NCBI GenBank assembly: GCA_017626495.1
Contig: JAGAIP010000003.1
Coordinates: 434,001-498,000 of the forward strand
From: Clostridia bacterium
GTDB lineage: Bacteria > Bacillota > Clostridia > Christensenellales > Borkfalkiaceae
DNA: 64,000 nt
Direction of reading: 5' to 3'
The position numbers and the translations under genes are program-made. Under the pieces are notes generated by a model. The model saw nothing but the letters and a program-made list of their open reading frames with translations, had not been told where the DNA came from and ran no database searches. Positions 17,456 through 26,414 of this stretch are shown piece after piece; position 1 is the first letter of the stretch, and each line of letters starts with the position of its first letter.

Positions 17456-18102
17456 AAATTTTTCGCGAGCTTTACGACGGCGCTCGTTCCGAGACGGGCG
17501 CAACCGAGCGCGAGATAGTCCTCCGCATCCTGCAAAGAACGGATTCCCCCTGCCGCCTTCATCTTTACGCCTTCGCCGATATAGTCGGAAAAGAGCCGAA
17601 TGTCCTCTCTCGTCGCGCCTGCTTTGGAAAAGCCCGTGCTCGTTTTGATATAATCCGCCCTCGCCTCGGTCACGAGACGGCACATCGTGATTTTTTCTTC
17701 TTCCGTCAAAAGGCACGTTTCGATGATGACTTTCAGGATTTTCCCCTCGCATGCGGCACGCACCGCCTTGATCTCGTCCAGAACGTACGCTTCGTTGCCC
17801 TCTTTGAGCATTCCGATATTGATGACCATGTCGATCTCGTCCGCGCCGTTTTTGACCGCGTCGCGCGTTTCAAAGACTTTGCAAGCCGTGGTGTGGTTGC
17901 CGTTGGGAAATCCGATTACCGTACAGACGGCGAGCCTGTCTCCCACGTACTCCTTCGCCTGTCTGACAAAACAGGGGGGAATGCATACGCTCGCGGTATG
18001 ATAGTTCATTCCCTCGTCGCAGAGCGCCTTGATTTCGTTCCATGTAGCCGTCTGCGAAAGAAGCGTATGATCCACTTTATTCAAAAGTTCGGATAAATCC
18101 AT
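17452..18102 (-). CDS. deoC: Deoxyribose-phosphate aldolase DeoC
   Basis: A 216-residue TIM-barrel class I aldolase that splits 2-deoxyribose 5-phosphate into acetaldehyde and glyceraldehyde 3-phosphate. The Schiff-base Lys lies in DYIKTSTGF and the proton-relay Lys in the following KAAGGIR. First gene of deoC-deoB-cdd-BMP lipoprotein-fbp-nadA, all with gaps of 16 bases or less or with ATGA overlaps. A strong promoter is directly upstream. No pdp/punA or DeoR repressor is adjacent. Confidence 0.95.
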   Translation of the reverse strand: MDLSELLNKVDHTLLSQTATWNEIKALCDEGMNYHTASVCIPPCFVRQAKEYVGDRLAVCTVIGFPNGNHTTACKVFETRDAVKNGADEIDMVINIGMLKEGNEAYVLDEIKAVRAACEGKILKVIIETCLLTEEEKITMCRLVTEARADYIKTSTGFSKAGATREDIRLFSDYIGEGVKMKAAGGIRSLQDAEDYLALGCARLGTSAVVKLAKNL

Positions 18103-18125
18103 GCCGTTCTTCTCCTTATACTCTT

Positions 18126-18154
18126 ATTATACATAATTTCAAGCGCGATTGCAA
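18126..18154 (-). promoter_or_regulatory. Promoter of the deoC-deoB-cdd-fbp-nadA operon
   Basis: Minus-strand TTGCAA (18154-18149), 17-bp spacer, TATAAT (18131-18126). Confidence 0.75.
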
Positions 18155-18257
18155 GGGGTGTCGTCATTTTTTTTGAATCGGAACGCATTTTCCGCTTCAA
18201 TCCGAAAAATCGTTTTTTTCAATCTTCTTTTCCACGTCCGCACGGGCAAAAAATCCG

Positions 18258-18347
18258 TTGACAAATCCGACCTTTTGCATTAGAATAGAACAAATACTGA
18301 TACCATATATAATGAATAATGATACGTTTCCTTTCCGAGCGGAAAGG
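18258..18347 (+). promoter_or_regulatory. Promoter and leader hairpin of ilvB
   Basis: TTGACA (18258-18263), 17-bp spacer, TAGAAT (18281-18286). In the leader a stem CCTTTCC (18330-18336)/GGAAAGG (18341-18347) with loop GAGC sits just before the GGAGG of ilvB. It is too short and lacks a T-run for a terminator. I see no T-box and no branched-chain leader peptide. Confidence 0.6.
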
Positions 18348-18364
18348 AGATACGGAGGAAAACC

Positions 18365-20014
18365 ATGAAATTATCGGGAGCAGATCTTCTCATCACCTGT
18401 TTGAAAGAACAGGGAGTCGATACCATTTTCGGCTATCCGGGAGGGGCAGTTTTGGACATTTACGACGCACTCTACCGCGACGGAACGATTAACCACGTTC
18501 TGACCGCGCACGAGCAGGGGGCGTCGCACGCCGCGGACGGCTATGCGAGAAAGACGGGCAAAGTGGGCGTTTGTTTTGCCACCAGCGGACCGGGCGCAAC
18601 CAACCTCGTCACGGGAATCGCAACCGCATATATGGATTCTATCCCCCTCGTCGCCGTCACGGGCAACGTAGGGCTCAATTTCCTCGGAAGAGACTCCTTT
18701 CAGGAGGTAGATATTTGCGGCATCACCATGCCCATCACAAAGCATAACTTCATCGTAAAAGATATCTCCGAACTCGCGGAGGCGATCAGAGACGCGTTCT
18801 TCATCGCAAATTCGGGAAGAAAGGGTCCCGTCCTCATCGACATTCTCAAAAACGTACAGACGCAGACCATCGACTACGAACCTATCGAAAAGATGACCTA
18901 CGTTCCCAAGCAGATCTCCGCGTCCAACGTCGAACAGATCGCGCGAGCTCTCAACAAAGCGGAGCGTCCCCTCATCATGGCGGGCGGCGGAATCATCGCC
19001 GCGGAGGCGGAAGAAGAGCTTCTCGCTTTCGCCAAAAAGATGGGTGCGCCCGTCGCGATGACCATGATGGGACTGGGATCGATCCCCTCTTCTGACGCTC
19101 TCTCCCTCGGCATGATCGGAATGCACGGCACGCACGCCTCCGCAAAGGCTTGCCTTACGGCGGACACCATCATTGCCGTCGGCACGCGTTTTTCCGACCG
19201 CGTTGCGCTCAACCGCGATAAATTCGCCGCAGGCAGAAAGGTCATTCAGATCGACATCGACGCCGCGGAAATCAATAAAAACGTCAGCGTGGACTACTCC
19301 CTGCTCGGCGACGTCAAGGTAGCCCTGCAAGAGCTGTTGCCCCTCATCGAGGTAAAAGACAGAACGCAATGGACGAACGGCTGTATCGAGAGAAAGAGAG
19401 ACGACGTCGTGAAAGCCCCCATCGAGGCGTATAAGATCTTAAAAGCCGCAAGTAAAATTTTCCCCGTGGATACCCCCGTCGCGACGGACGTCGGGCAGCA
19501 CCAGATGTGGACGGCTCAGTTCTATCCCATCGAGTTCCCCCGTCAGCTCGCAACCAGCGGCGGACTCGGAACGATGGGCTACGGCATGGGCGCGGCGATG
19601 GGCATGTGCTACGGCTCGGGAATGAAAAAGACCATTCTCGTCACGGGAGACGGCTCGTTCAATATGAACATGAACGAACTTTCCACCATGGTAACGCACA
19701 ATCTTCCCATCGTCATTCTTCTCATGAACAATTCCGTACTCGGCATGGTTCGTCAGTGGCAGAAAATCTTCTATGAGAGAAGATTCTCGCAGACCACCCT
19801 TCAAAAGAAGACGGATTATGTGAAGTTCGCAGAAAGTTTCGGCGCTACGGGACTTACGATCGCCTCGGAAGAGGACATCGTTCCCGTTTTGAAACAGGCG
19901 CTCGCCGCGGAAGGTCCCGTACTCGTCGATTGCAAGATCAGTCCCGACGACAACGCCCTTCCCATGATCAAACCGGGTCAGACTTACGAAACCCAGATCG
20001 ACACGATGGAGTAA
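18365..20014 (+). CDS. ilvB: Acetolactate synthase, large subunit
   Basis: A 549-residue thiamine-diphosphate enzyme catalysing the first shared step of valine, leucine and isoleucine synthesis. Features: the catalytic Glu in AHEQGASHAADGYAR, the central FAD-binding region, and the C-terminal TPP/Mg motif GDGSFNMNMNELST. Length is normal. AHAS rather than catabolic AlsS is indicated by the adjoining regulatory subunit gene, 4 bases downstream. Operon ilvB-ilvN-ilvD; ilvC is not in the window. Confidence 0.96.
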   Translation: MKLSGADLLITCLKEQGVDTIFGYPGGAVLDIYDALYRDGTINHVLTAHEQGASHAADGYARKTGKVGVCFATSGPGATNLVTGIATAYMDSIPLVAVTGNVGLNFLGRDSFQEVDICGITMPITKHNFIVKDISELAEAIRDAFFIANSGRKGPVLIDILKNVQTQTIDYEPIEKMTYVPKQISASNVEQIARALNKAERPLIMAGGGIIAAEAEEELLAFAKKMGAPVAMTMMGLGSIPSSDALSLGMIGMHGTHASAKACLTADTIIAVGTRFSDRVALNRDKFAAGRKVIQIDIDAAEINKNVSVDYSLLGDVKVALQELLPLIEVKDRTQWTNGCIERKRDDVVKAPIEAYKILKAASKIFPVDTPVATDVGQHQMWTAQFYPIEFPRQLATSGGLGTMGYGMGAAMGMCYGSGMKKTILVTGDGSFNMNMNELSTMVTHNLPIVILLMNNSVLGMVRQWQKIFYERRFSQTTLQKKTDYVKFAESFGATGLTIASEEDIVPVLKQALAAEGPVLVDCKISPDDNALPMIKPGQTYETQIDTME

Positions 20015-20018
20015 AACT

Positions 20019-20537
20019 ATGCAATATACGATCAGCGCACTTGTCACCAACAGAAGCGGTGTTCTTACCAAAATTTCGGGGCTCTTCTCCCGCAGAGGCT
20101 TTAACATCGAATCTCTATCCGTTTGCAATACGGAAGATCCCAACCTTTCCCGCATGACCATCGTCCTCAACGGAGACGATTACACCCTTGAACAGATGAT
20201 TAAACAGATGGATAAGGTCATCGAGGTCAAAAAAATCATGCAGGCGGAGGAAAACGAGAGCATTTTCAGAGAATTGCTCCTCATCAAAGTATCCGCCGCG
20301 CCCGAAATTCGCAATCAAATCGTCGAGATCAAGGAAATCTACAAGGCAAAGGTCGTCGACCTCTCTCCCGAATCCATGATCCTCGAACTGACGGGCGAAC
20401 CCAACAAGCTCGACGCATTTATCCGCGTCATTCAACCTTACGGCATTCTTGAAATGGCGAGAACGGGCGTTACCGCCCTTACTCGCGGAGAAAAATGCAT
20501 CAAGGACGTCGCCAGCTACGAAGATATTATCATGTGA
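20019..20537 (+). CDS. ilvN: Acetolactate synthase, small regulatory subunit
   Basis: A 172-residue protein with an N-terminal ACT domain (about residues 2-76; VTNRSGVLTKISGLFSRRGFN is its start, including the Gly-rich effector loop) and a C-terminal ALS_ss_C domain. It binds valine and imposes feedback control on IlvB. Size and position match the classical regulatory subunit. Confidence 0.95.
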   Translation: MQYTISALVTNRSGVLTKISGLFSRRGFNIESLSVCNTEDPNLSRMTIVLNGDDYTLEQMIKQMDKVIEVKKIMQAEENESIFRELLLIKVSAAPEIRNQIVEIKEIYKAKVVDLSPESMILELTGEPNKLDAFIRVIQPYGILEMARTGVTALTRGEKCIKDVASYEDIIM

Positions 20538-20546
20538 GGCATAACA

Positions 20547-22208
20547 ATGGCTAATTTATTTTCCAACGGAACGGCGATGAGCTCGCAGCGTTCCCTTTTG
20601 AAAGCGCTCGGCTGGACGGACAGCGAGATGCAAAAACCCATCGTCGGAATCATCTGCGCGCAGAGCGAGATTATTCCCGGACACATGGAATTAAACAAAA
20701 TCGCGCGCGCCGCCGCCGAAGGCGTCATCGCGGCAGGCGGTAAACCCGTCATCGTTCCGTCCATCGGCGTATGCGACGGAATCGCCATGGGACACGCGGG
20801 CATGAAGTATTCTCTCCCCTCCCGTGAAATCATTGCGGACAGCGCGGAAATTCTCTGCCGTGCGCACGCATTCGACGCCGCCGTGTATATCGGCAACTGC
20901 GATAAAATCATTCCCGGCATGCTCATGGCTGCCGCAAGAGTCAACATTCCGGCGATTTTCGTTTCGGGCGGCCCTATGCTTGCAGGACACGTTCACGGCA
21001 AAAAGACCTCCCTTTCCACCATGTTCGAGGAAGTCGGCGCATACAACGCAGGAAAAATCGACGCAAAGGAACTGCACGCCTTTGAATGCAACGCCTGTCC
21101 CACCTGCGGTTCCTGTTCGGGTATGTTCACCGCAAACAGCCTGAACTGTCTGACCGAAGCGCTCGGCATGGCGCTCCCCGGAAACGGAACCATTCCCGCC
21201 GTATACTCCGCGCGCCTTGCGCTCGCTAAAATGACGGGCGAAGCCGTCATGGAACTTTTGAGAAGAAACATCCGTCCTTTGGACATTCTCACGCCCAAGG
21301 CGTTCAAGAATGCGGAGACGGTCGATATGGCAATCGGCGCTTCGACGAACACCATACTTCACCTGTTGGCTCTCGCGCAGGAGGCTGGACTTTCCGAAGA
21401 GCAAATTTCCATCGACACGATGAACGAAATCTCCGTCCGCACACCCAACCTGTGCCGCCTCGCGCCCGCAGGAGAGCACTACATCGAGGAACTCAACGAA
21501 GCAGGCGGTATCTCCGCGGTTTTGAAAGAGCTTGAAGACGGCGGTCTCATCGATTCTTCCGTCCTGACCGTTGCAGGCAAGACCATGCACGAAGTCATTG
21601 CAGACGCGAAAAACATGAATCCCGAAATCATTCGTCCCCTCGACAATCCCTATTCTTCCTACGGCGGACTTGCCATTTTGAAAGGCAACCTCGCGCAAGA
21701 GGGCTGTGTGGTCAAAAAGAGCGCGGTCGATCCCAAGATGTACGTACATACGGGCAAGGCTCGCGTATTCAACTCCGAAGAGGATGCGATGGAAGCGATT
21801 TCCACCAACAAAATCAACAAGGGAGAAGTCGTCGTCATCCGCTACGAAGGCCCTAAGGGCGGACCCGGCATGCGCGAAATGCTCTCCCCCACCTCCGCCA
21901 TCGTCGGCGCAGGGTTGGGCGCGGACGTTGCGCTCATCACCGACGGAAGATTTTCGGGAGCAACGAGAGGCGCGGCAATCGGGCACGTCTGTCCCGAGGC
22001 GGCGGCAGGAGGACTCATCGGGCTCGTCGAAGAGGGCGATCTGATTTCCATCGACATTCCGAACTGTAAACTCGAACTTCTCGTCTCCGACGAAGTGATC
22101 GAGGAGAGAAGAAAGAACTTCGTTCCCCTCGTCAAGGAAGTTGACGGCTATCTCAGAAGATACCGCGACGCGGTTTCCTCCGCGTCCAAGGGAGCAGTCA
22201 GAAAATAA
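20547..22208 (+). CDS. ilvD: Dihydroxy-acid dehydratase
   Basis: A 553-residue Fe-S enzyme of valine/isoleucine synthesis. Cluster-binding Cys motifs are visible in [10 protein letters not shown] and [16 protein letters not shown]; the C-terminal block [15 protein letters not shown] is characteristic. It begins 9 bases after ilvN. Confidence 0.96.
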   Translation: MANLFSNGTAMSSQRSLLKALGWTDSEMQKPIVGIICAQSEIIPGHMELNKIARAAAEGVIAAGGKPVIVPSIGVCDGIAMGHAGMKYSLPSREIIADSAEILCRAHAFDAAVYIGNCDKIIPGMLMAAARVNIPAIFVSGGPMLAGHVHGKKTSLSTMFEEVGAYNAGKIDAKELHAFECNACPTCGSCSGMFTANSLNCLTEALGMALPGNGTIPAVYSARLALAKMTGEAVMELLRRNIRPLDILTPKAFKNAETVDMAIGASTNTILHLLALAQEAGLSEEQISIDTMNEISVRTPNLCRLAPAGEHYIEELNEAGGISAVLKELEDGGLIDSSVLTVAGKTMHEVIADAKNMNPEIIRPLDNPYSSYGGLAILKGNLAQEGCVVKKSAVDPKMYVHTGKARVFNSEEDAMEAISTNKINKGEVVVIRYEGPKGGPGMREMLSPTSAIVGAGLGADVALITDGRFSGATRGAAIGHVCPEAAAGGLIGLVEEGDLISIDIPNCKLELLVSDEVIEERRKNFVPLVKEVDGYLRRYRDAVSSASKGAVRK

Positions 22209-22275
22209 CCGCTCGGCGCGCATGGCGATTCCTTTCAGATTCGCCTGCGCTCGGACGCTCATATTTGAGATCAAA

Positions 22276-22306
22276 AAAAGGTTGCGTCCTGCCGACGCAA
22301 CCTTTT
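22276..22306 (+). terminator. Terminator of ilvB-ilvN-ilvD
   Basis: A 13-bp stem (AAAAGGTTGCGTC and its complement) with a 5-base loop, ending in TTTT. Confidence 0.8.
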
Positions 22307-22545
22307 CTTCCCTCTTTTTCACGATGCTCATCGCAGGCAAACGATCAAATTTGTTTTTGCTCGTCGCGCCGATGCGGAATAAACGAATCCGTCTTTGGGT
22401 ATCATGAACAAAAAGAAGTTTCGCCATTCCCTCGGAGATCGTCCTCTTTGAAAAACGATGTGGTTTTTGCATTGTTACGGCAATCCGTTCGTTCTCATAC
22501 GCAAACGGCGTTAGCTCGATTCTCGACGAGAGGAGCGAAAGGTTC
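22307..22545. other. Intergenic stretch, nothing recognised
   Basis: About 240 bases between the ilvD terminator and the next promoter. A minus-strand open frame crosses it but runs straight on through the terminator and antisense to ilvD and has no ribosome binding site. No tRNA, SRP RNA, RNase P or tmRNA hallmark was found. Confidence 0.5.
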
Positions 22546-22574
22546 TTGACAAATTCCGACAAGCGGAATATAAT
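22546..22574 (+). promoter_or_regulatory. Fully consensus vegetative promoter
   Basis: TTGACA (22546-22551), exactly 17 bp, TATAAT (22569-22574), then AAGGAGG at 22584-22589 before the ATG at 22594. Confidence 0.85.
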
Positions 22575-22593
22575 ACATCAATAAGGAGGCATT

Positions 22594-23508
22594 ATGGGAA
22601 CCGTATCCATTGTTTTTTTGTTTCTCATCTATCTGCTGGTCACGGCGGCATTCTTTTCCGTCGCGCATCTGTACGGAAATTTTATCGCTACGCTCACGGG
22701 AGGCATGTTCTATTTTCACCTCGTGCTGTTATGCCTCGTCCTTCTGATCATCTGGGCGGGATGGATCTTTTTCACCGTAAAATATCTCCGCTATGCAACA
22801 AAAAAACACAATATGTTCAAAAAAGTGGATAAATACGGACTGAAAAGCACGTCCGCTTTCGGAATCGGAACGCTTGCCGTTCTCTCCATCGCCATGGCGC
22901 TTATCTACGTATTCATGCTCCTGAATAAAGAAAACCCTGTCGTGCGCGCAACGACGTTCGTCATCGTAATCTCCTACGCAGTGCTCAATTATATCGGCTA
23001 TATTTGGATGTGGGGGAGATGTCAGACGTATCAGTGGTGTCCGAAATGCGGAAGGTTCTGGGGAAAGAGCTATTACGTCGCCGACGAAATCGGACGGGAA
23101 ACGCATGAGTTTCGCTACAAGGAGAGAGAACGCGCCTCTACCGTGGAGAACGCGAAGGGCGAACTCGTCGCGTCCGTCTACAACGACGTGGAAAAGACGG
23201 GCTATAACGTGCGCTACTATTACCGTCTCCGCCATCATTGCAAGTACTGCGGCGACTGGGAAGAGCAAATCAACATCGATAAACCTACAATGTTCGACGG
23301 CGCATGGATCGAACCTTACGACTCGCACGACGTGACCGAACACATCAACGTGACGCTGACGGGAACGCAACCGCAAATGCCCGAATCCCCTGCCACGCCG
23401 ATTCCCCCTGCGCAAAACCCCACGCGGCTGAACGGAGCCGTCACAGGCAACGCCCTGAACGACGTGGCGTTGCAACAGCTCTACGCCCCCGAGGACGACA
23501 ACAAATAA
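22594..23508 (+). CDS. Membrane protein with zinc-ribbon domain, unknown function
   Basis: A 304-residue protein. Four hydrophobic segments occupy about residues 5-30, 38-65, 88-112 and 120-142. A zinc-ribbon-like pair follows: WCPKCGRFWG (near 150) and HHCKYCGDW (near 216), so a cytosolic metal-binding domain after the helices is likely. The C-terminal 60 residues are Pro-rich and low in structure. I do not recognise the family. It is monocistronic, driven by a perfect consensus promoter, and ends at a strong hairpin, so it is probably well expressed. Confidence 0.75.
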   Translation: MGTVSIVFLFLIYLLVTAAFFSVAHLYGNFIATLTGGMFYFHLVLLCLVLLIIWAGWIFFTVKYLRYATKKHNMFKKVDKYGLKSTSAFGIGTLAVLSIAMALIYVFMLLNKENPVVRATTFVIVISYAVLNYIGYIWMWGRCQTYQWCPKCGRFWGKSYYVADEIGRETHEFRYKERERASTVENAKGELVASVYNDVEKTGYNVRYYYRLRHHCKYCGDWEEQINIDKPTMFDGAWIEPYDSHDVTEHINVTLTGTQPQMPESPATPIPPAQNPTRLNGAVTGNALNDVALQQLYAPEDDNK

Positions 23509-23515
23509 GAGTTTT

Positions 23516-23538
23516 GCCCGAAGCAGTCTGCTTCGGGC
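23516..23538. terminator. Terminator between convergent genes
   Basis: Perfect 10-bp stem GCCCGAAGCA/TGCTTCGGGC with a 3-base loop and a T/A-rich tail. Confidence 0.75.
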
Positions 23539-23545
23539 TTAAAAT

Positions 23546-23752
23546 TTATTCGAAATAAAAGAGTTCTTCGAACTTCTTGTCGAGCGCGATGCACAGAATG
23601 AGCGCAAGCTTTGCCGTAGGATTGAACTGTCCCGTCTCAATGGAAGTGATGGTATTTCTCGAAACCCCCACCAGCTCGGCAAGTTGAGATTGAGAATATC
23701 CCCTCTCCGTTCTCGCCTGTTTCAGATTATTTTTCAGTTTCAAATCGTTCAT
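23546..23752 (-). CDS. Small XRE regulator paired with a membrane protein
   Basis: A 68-residue single-domain Cro/C1 helix-turn-helix protein of the YgzD/YvaO-like type (QARTERGYSQSQLAELVGVS then RNTITSIETGQFNPT). The start at 23752 overlaps the upstream stop as ATGA, so it is translationally coupled to the membrane protein. Such pairs are common in Firmicutes. Probably autoregulates through the direct repeats in its promoter. Confidence 0.85.
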   Translation of the reverse strand: MNDLKLKNNLKQARTERGYSQSQLAELVGVSRNTITSIETGQFNPTAKLALILCIALDKKFEELFYFE

Positions 23753-24075
23753 GCATTCACCCTTGAAACCACGTAAAAAACGATAAACGCGACGGCGAGC
23801 GCCCACTCGATGAGTCCGAAGAAAAGTTCGTGTTTCTTTTTGAGCAGGCAAAATTTTACAAACAGCGTCGTTCCCGTAATCGAAAGATACACGCCGAACG
23901 CGACGCACATGGTCGGTATATCGTCAAAGACGACTGAAAGCACGATAAAGAGAGCGCAGACGAGCCCTCCGACCGCAGAGCCGACGTTTGTCGCCCTGCC
24001 GAGTGCAAAATGCTCCCTTTCGTCCCCGTTTTTATTTTCTGCCCTGCTCTTTTCTAAAACCGTTTGCTTGTCCAT
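23749..24075 (-). CDS. Small three-helix membrane protein (DUF6442-like)
   Basis: A 108-residue protein starting MDKQTVLEKSRAENKNGDE, a charged N-terminus that resembles DUF6442 proteins, then three hydrophobic segments (about 34-53, 56-78, 86-106). Start 24075 is set by GGAGAAG upstream. It forms a two-gene operon with the XRE regulator. Function unknown; likely a membrane partner or sensor for the regulator. Confidence 0.7.
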   Translation of the reverse strand: MDKQTVLEKSRAENKNGDEREHFALGRATNVGSAVGGLVCALFIVLSVVFDDIPTMCVAFGVYLSITGTTLFVKFCLLKKKHELFFGLIEWALAVAFIVFYVVSRVNA

Positions 24076-24086
24076 ATTGCTTCTCC

Positions 24087-24136
24087 TTGCCAAGTTTACT
24101 TTACATTATTGTAGCATTGCCAAGTTTTCTTGTCAA
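24087..24136 (-). promoter_or_regulatory. Promoter with two direct-repeat operator candidates
   Basis: Minus-strand TTGACA (24136-24131), 17-bp spacer, TACAAT (24113-24108). The 10-mer AACTTGGCAA occurs twice on the minus strand: at 24126-24117, inside the spacer, and at 24096-24087, downstream of the expected start point, exactly 30 bp apart. Confidence 0.65.
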
Positions 24137-24147
24137 GCAATTTCAAA

Positions 24148-24172
24148 GAAAAAACGCGTTAAACGCGTTTTT
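24148..24172 (-). terminator. Terminator of the LysR gene
   Basis: Self-complementary AAAACGCGTT/AACGCGTTTT hairpin with a T-run on the minus strand; it overlaps the LysR stop codon. Confidence 0.65.
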
Positions 24173-25019
24173 AATTTAATCCGAGAGATTCCAGCCGCTT
24201 TTCCACGCCCGAATTCAAGTGGTAAATGCGGTAAATTTCGATTTCGGGATTTTCCATATCGAGAAGAGGTACGATTTGCAGTTTTCCCTCCTCGACGTAC
24301 TTTTGCACGAGTTTTCTGGGCAGGAAGGAATATCCGAGCCCTGCGACGAGATAGGGAATGAGTTTCGTGGAGTTATCGATTTCAAGCTCGAAAGCGGCAT
24401 GCTGAGGGAATAGTTCTCTGACGAACGAGCCGATTTCCTGCAAAGCGAAGTTACACATCAAAAATTTGAGGTCGGAGAACTGTTCGGTACGGATTCCTTC
24501 GGGATATTCGTTGGTTTGGGGAGACGTGACGAGCACGAGCTCATCGCGGTCGTACGCTTCGCAGACGTACCCTGCCTTATTGAATGACTGGAAGGAATAT
24601 ACGACGTCGAGGAGCTTATCCTGCAATCTCTGCAACATATCGCTCGCGTGTCCGAGTACGATTTCAAAAGAAACGCCGCCCTTTCTCAGGCAAGTCATGA
24701 TCTTTTCTTCCCAGAAAGATTCATACACCGCGTTGGGAAGTCCGATACGGAGTTTATCCGAACGAACGACGTGCACCTCTTTGAGACACGCGTCTTCGAG
24801 TTCGAGGATTCTCTGCACGTAGTCGAGAAAAATCGCACCCTCGGGGGTCAAAGACAAATTTTTACTGTCGCGGAGAAAAAGTTTCTTTCCGATTTCCCGT
24901 TCAAGCTCGGCGATACGATTCGTGACCGTGGATTGTGCGATGAAAAGACGCTCCGCCGTCTGGGTGAAGTTTTTCAGTTTGGACAAAAGGACGAACGTCT
25001 TTAAGTTCTCGCTGTTCAT
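24171..25019 (-). CDS. LysR-family regulator, divergent from leuC
   Basis: A 282-residue regulator. Residues 1-60 hold the LysR winged helix (FVLLSKLKNFTQTAERLFIA then QSTVTNRIAELEREIGKKLF), and the remainder is an effector-binding domain. The start at 25019 is chosen because GGAGG lies 5 bases upstream; an earlier in-frame ATG overlaps that site. It faces leuC across a 129-base gap containing an inverted repeat GATAT-N6-ATATC, so it probably controls leuCDB; the effector could be a leucine-pathway intermediate, as in other LysR-controlled leu operons. Confidence 0.85.
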   Translation of the reverse strand: MNSENLKTFVLLSKLKNFTQTAERLFIAQSTVTNRIAELEREIGKKLFLRDSKNLSLTPEGAIFLDYVQRILELEDACLKEVHVVRSDKLRIGLPNAVYESFWEEKIMTCLRKGGVSFEIVLGHASDMLQRLQDKLLDVVYSFQSFNKAGYVCEAYDRDELVLVTSPQTNEYPEGIRTEQFSDLKFLMCNFALQEIGSFVRELFPQHAAFELEIDNSTKLIPYLVAGLGYSFLPRKLVQKYVEEGKLQIVPLLDMENPEIEIYRIYHLNSGVEKRLESLGLN

Positions 25020-25055
25020 GACATCCTCCATTAGTAAAAAAAATGATTGTAATTA

Positions 25056-25106
25056 GATATATTCAAATATCAAATTGTTGAATTATTGTACCACAAGTGA
25101 TATAAT
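25056..25106 (+). promoter_or_regulatory. leuC promoter and LysR-type binding site
   Basis: TTGAAT (25078-25083), 17-bp spacer, TATAAT (25101-25106). Just upstream, GATAT (25056-25060) and ATATC (25067-25071) form an interrupted palindrome of LysR-box size. Confidence 0.6.
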
Positions 25107-25148
25107 ATTGCAAGAATATTTTACAGGATTTTAGGAGTTTTTTATTTT

Positions 25149-26405
25149 ATGGGAATGACTATGTCTCAAAAGATCCTCGCAGCCCACGCGCATCTCGATT
25201 CCGTGAAGGCAGGGCAACTCATCAACGCGGATCTTGACCTCGTACTTGCCAACGACATTACCGCCCCCGTCGCCATCAACGAAATGAAAAAGGCAGGCGG
25301 ATGCGTTCTCTGTAAAGATAAAATCGCGCTCGTCATGGATCACTTTACGCCCAACAAAGACATCAAAGCGGCGGAGCAGGTAAAAAACACGAGAGCGTTT
25401 GCAAAGGAACAAGAAATCACCCACTTCTACGACGTGGGAAAAATGGGAATCGAACACGCCCTGCTCCCCGAGCAGGGACTTGTCTGTGCAGGCGACTGCG
25501 TCATCGGCGCGGACAGCCATACCTGTACCTACGGCGCGATCGGCGCGTTCTCCACGGGCGTCGGCTCCACCGACATGGCGGCAGGCATGATGACCCAACA
25601 GTGCTGGTTCAAAGTTCCGTCCGCAATCAAATTCGTCTTGAAAGGCGCGCTTGCCCCTTTCGTTACGGGTAAGGACGTTATTCTGCACATCATCGGGCTC
25701 ATCGGTGTGGACGGCGCGCTGTATCGTTCCATGGAATTTGTCGGCGAAGGCGTAAAGGCGCTTTCCATCGACGACAGATTCACCATCTGCAACATGGCGA
25801 TCGAGGCGGGAGCGAAAAACGGTATTTTCCCCGTTGACGAAATCACCCTCTCTTACCTTTCCGAGCACTGCAAAAAGACGCCCGTCGTCTATGAGGCGGA
25901 CGAGGACGCCGAATACGAACGCACGATCGAAATCGATCTGAGCGCGCTCAAACCCACCGTCTCTTTCCCTCATCTTCCCGAAAATACCAAGACGCCCGAA
26001 GAATGGGACGACAGAGACATTCATCAGGTCGTCATCGGCTCTTGCACGAACGGAAGAATTTCGGATCTCCGTCAGGCGGCGGAAGTACTTGCAGACAGAC
26101 AGGTTCATGAAAACGTGCGCTGCATCATCATTCCGGCTACGCAGGAGATCTATTTGCAGGCGATCAGAGAGGGGCTTGTGGAAACGTTCATCAAGGCAGG
26201 CGCTATCGTCTCCGCGCCCACTTGCGGCCCCTGCCTCGGCGGACACATGGGCATTTTGGCGGCAGGCGAGAGAGCCGTATCCACCACGAACAGAAACTTC
26301 GTCGGAAGAATGGGACATATTACTTCCGAAGTTTACCTTGCGTCCCCTTACGTTGCGGCGGCGTCCGCCGTCCTCGGTAAGATCGCTACCCCCGATATGC
26401 TTTAA
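25149..26405 (+). CDS. leuC: 3-isopropylmalate dehydratase, large subunit
   Basis: A 418-residue aconitase-family [4Fe-4S] protein that with LeuD isomerises isopropylmalate in leucine synthesis. Cluster Cys motifs: SCTNGR and [11 protein letters not shown]. The 418-residue length is the short archaeal/clostridial type (homoaconitase-like), not the 460-residue enterobacterial type. An AGGAG about 11 bases before the ATG supports the start. leuA is not in the window. Confidence 0.95.
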   Translation: MGMTMSQKILAAHAHLDSVKAGQLINADLDLVLANDITAPVAINEMKKAGGCVLCKDKIALVMDHFTPNKDIKAAEQVKNTRAFAKEQEITHFYDVGKMGIEHALLPEQGLVCAGDCVIGADSHTCTYGAIGAFSTGVGSTDMAAGMMTQQCWFKVPSAIKFVLKGALAPFVTGKDVILHIIGLIGVDGALYRSMEFVGEGVKALSIDDRFTICNMAIEAGAKNGIFPVDEITLSYLSEHCKKTPVVYEADEDAEYERTIEIDLSALKPTVSFPHLPENTKTPEEWDDRDIHQVVIGSCTNGRISDLRQAAEVLADRQVHENVRCIIIPATQEIYLQAIREGLVETFIKAGAIVSAPTCGPCLGGHMGILAAGERAVSTTNRNFVGRMGHITSEVYLASPYVAAASAVLGKIATPDML

Positions 26406-26414
26406 GGAGAAATT

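Noticed and set aside
18287-18364. ilvB leader considered as a T-box or branched-chain attenuator
   Set aside because: Only about 75 bases, no T-box sequence, no Ile/Val/Leu-rich leader peptide and no T-run after the hairpin.
22307-22545. Gap after ilvD checked for SRP RNA, RNase P RNA or tmRNA
   Set aside because: Their conserved core motifs are absent and no promoter precedes the stretch.
20691-22562. Very long minus-strand frame antisense to ilvD extending into the gap after it
   Set aside because: Shadow of ilvD; runs through the ilvD terminator and has no ribosome binding site.
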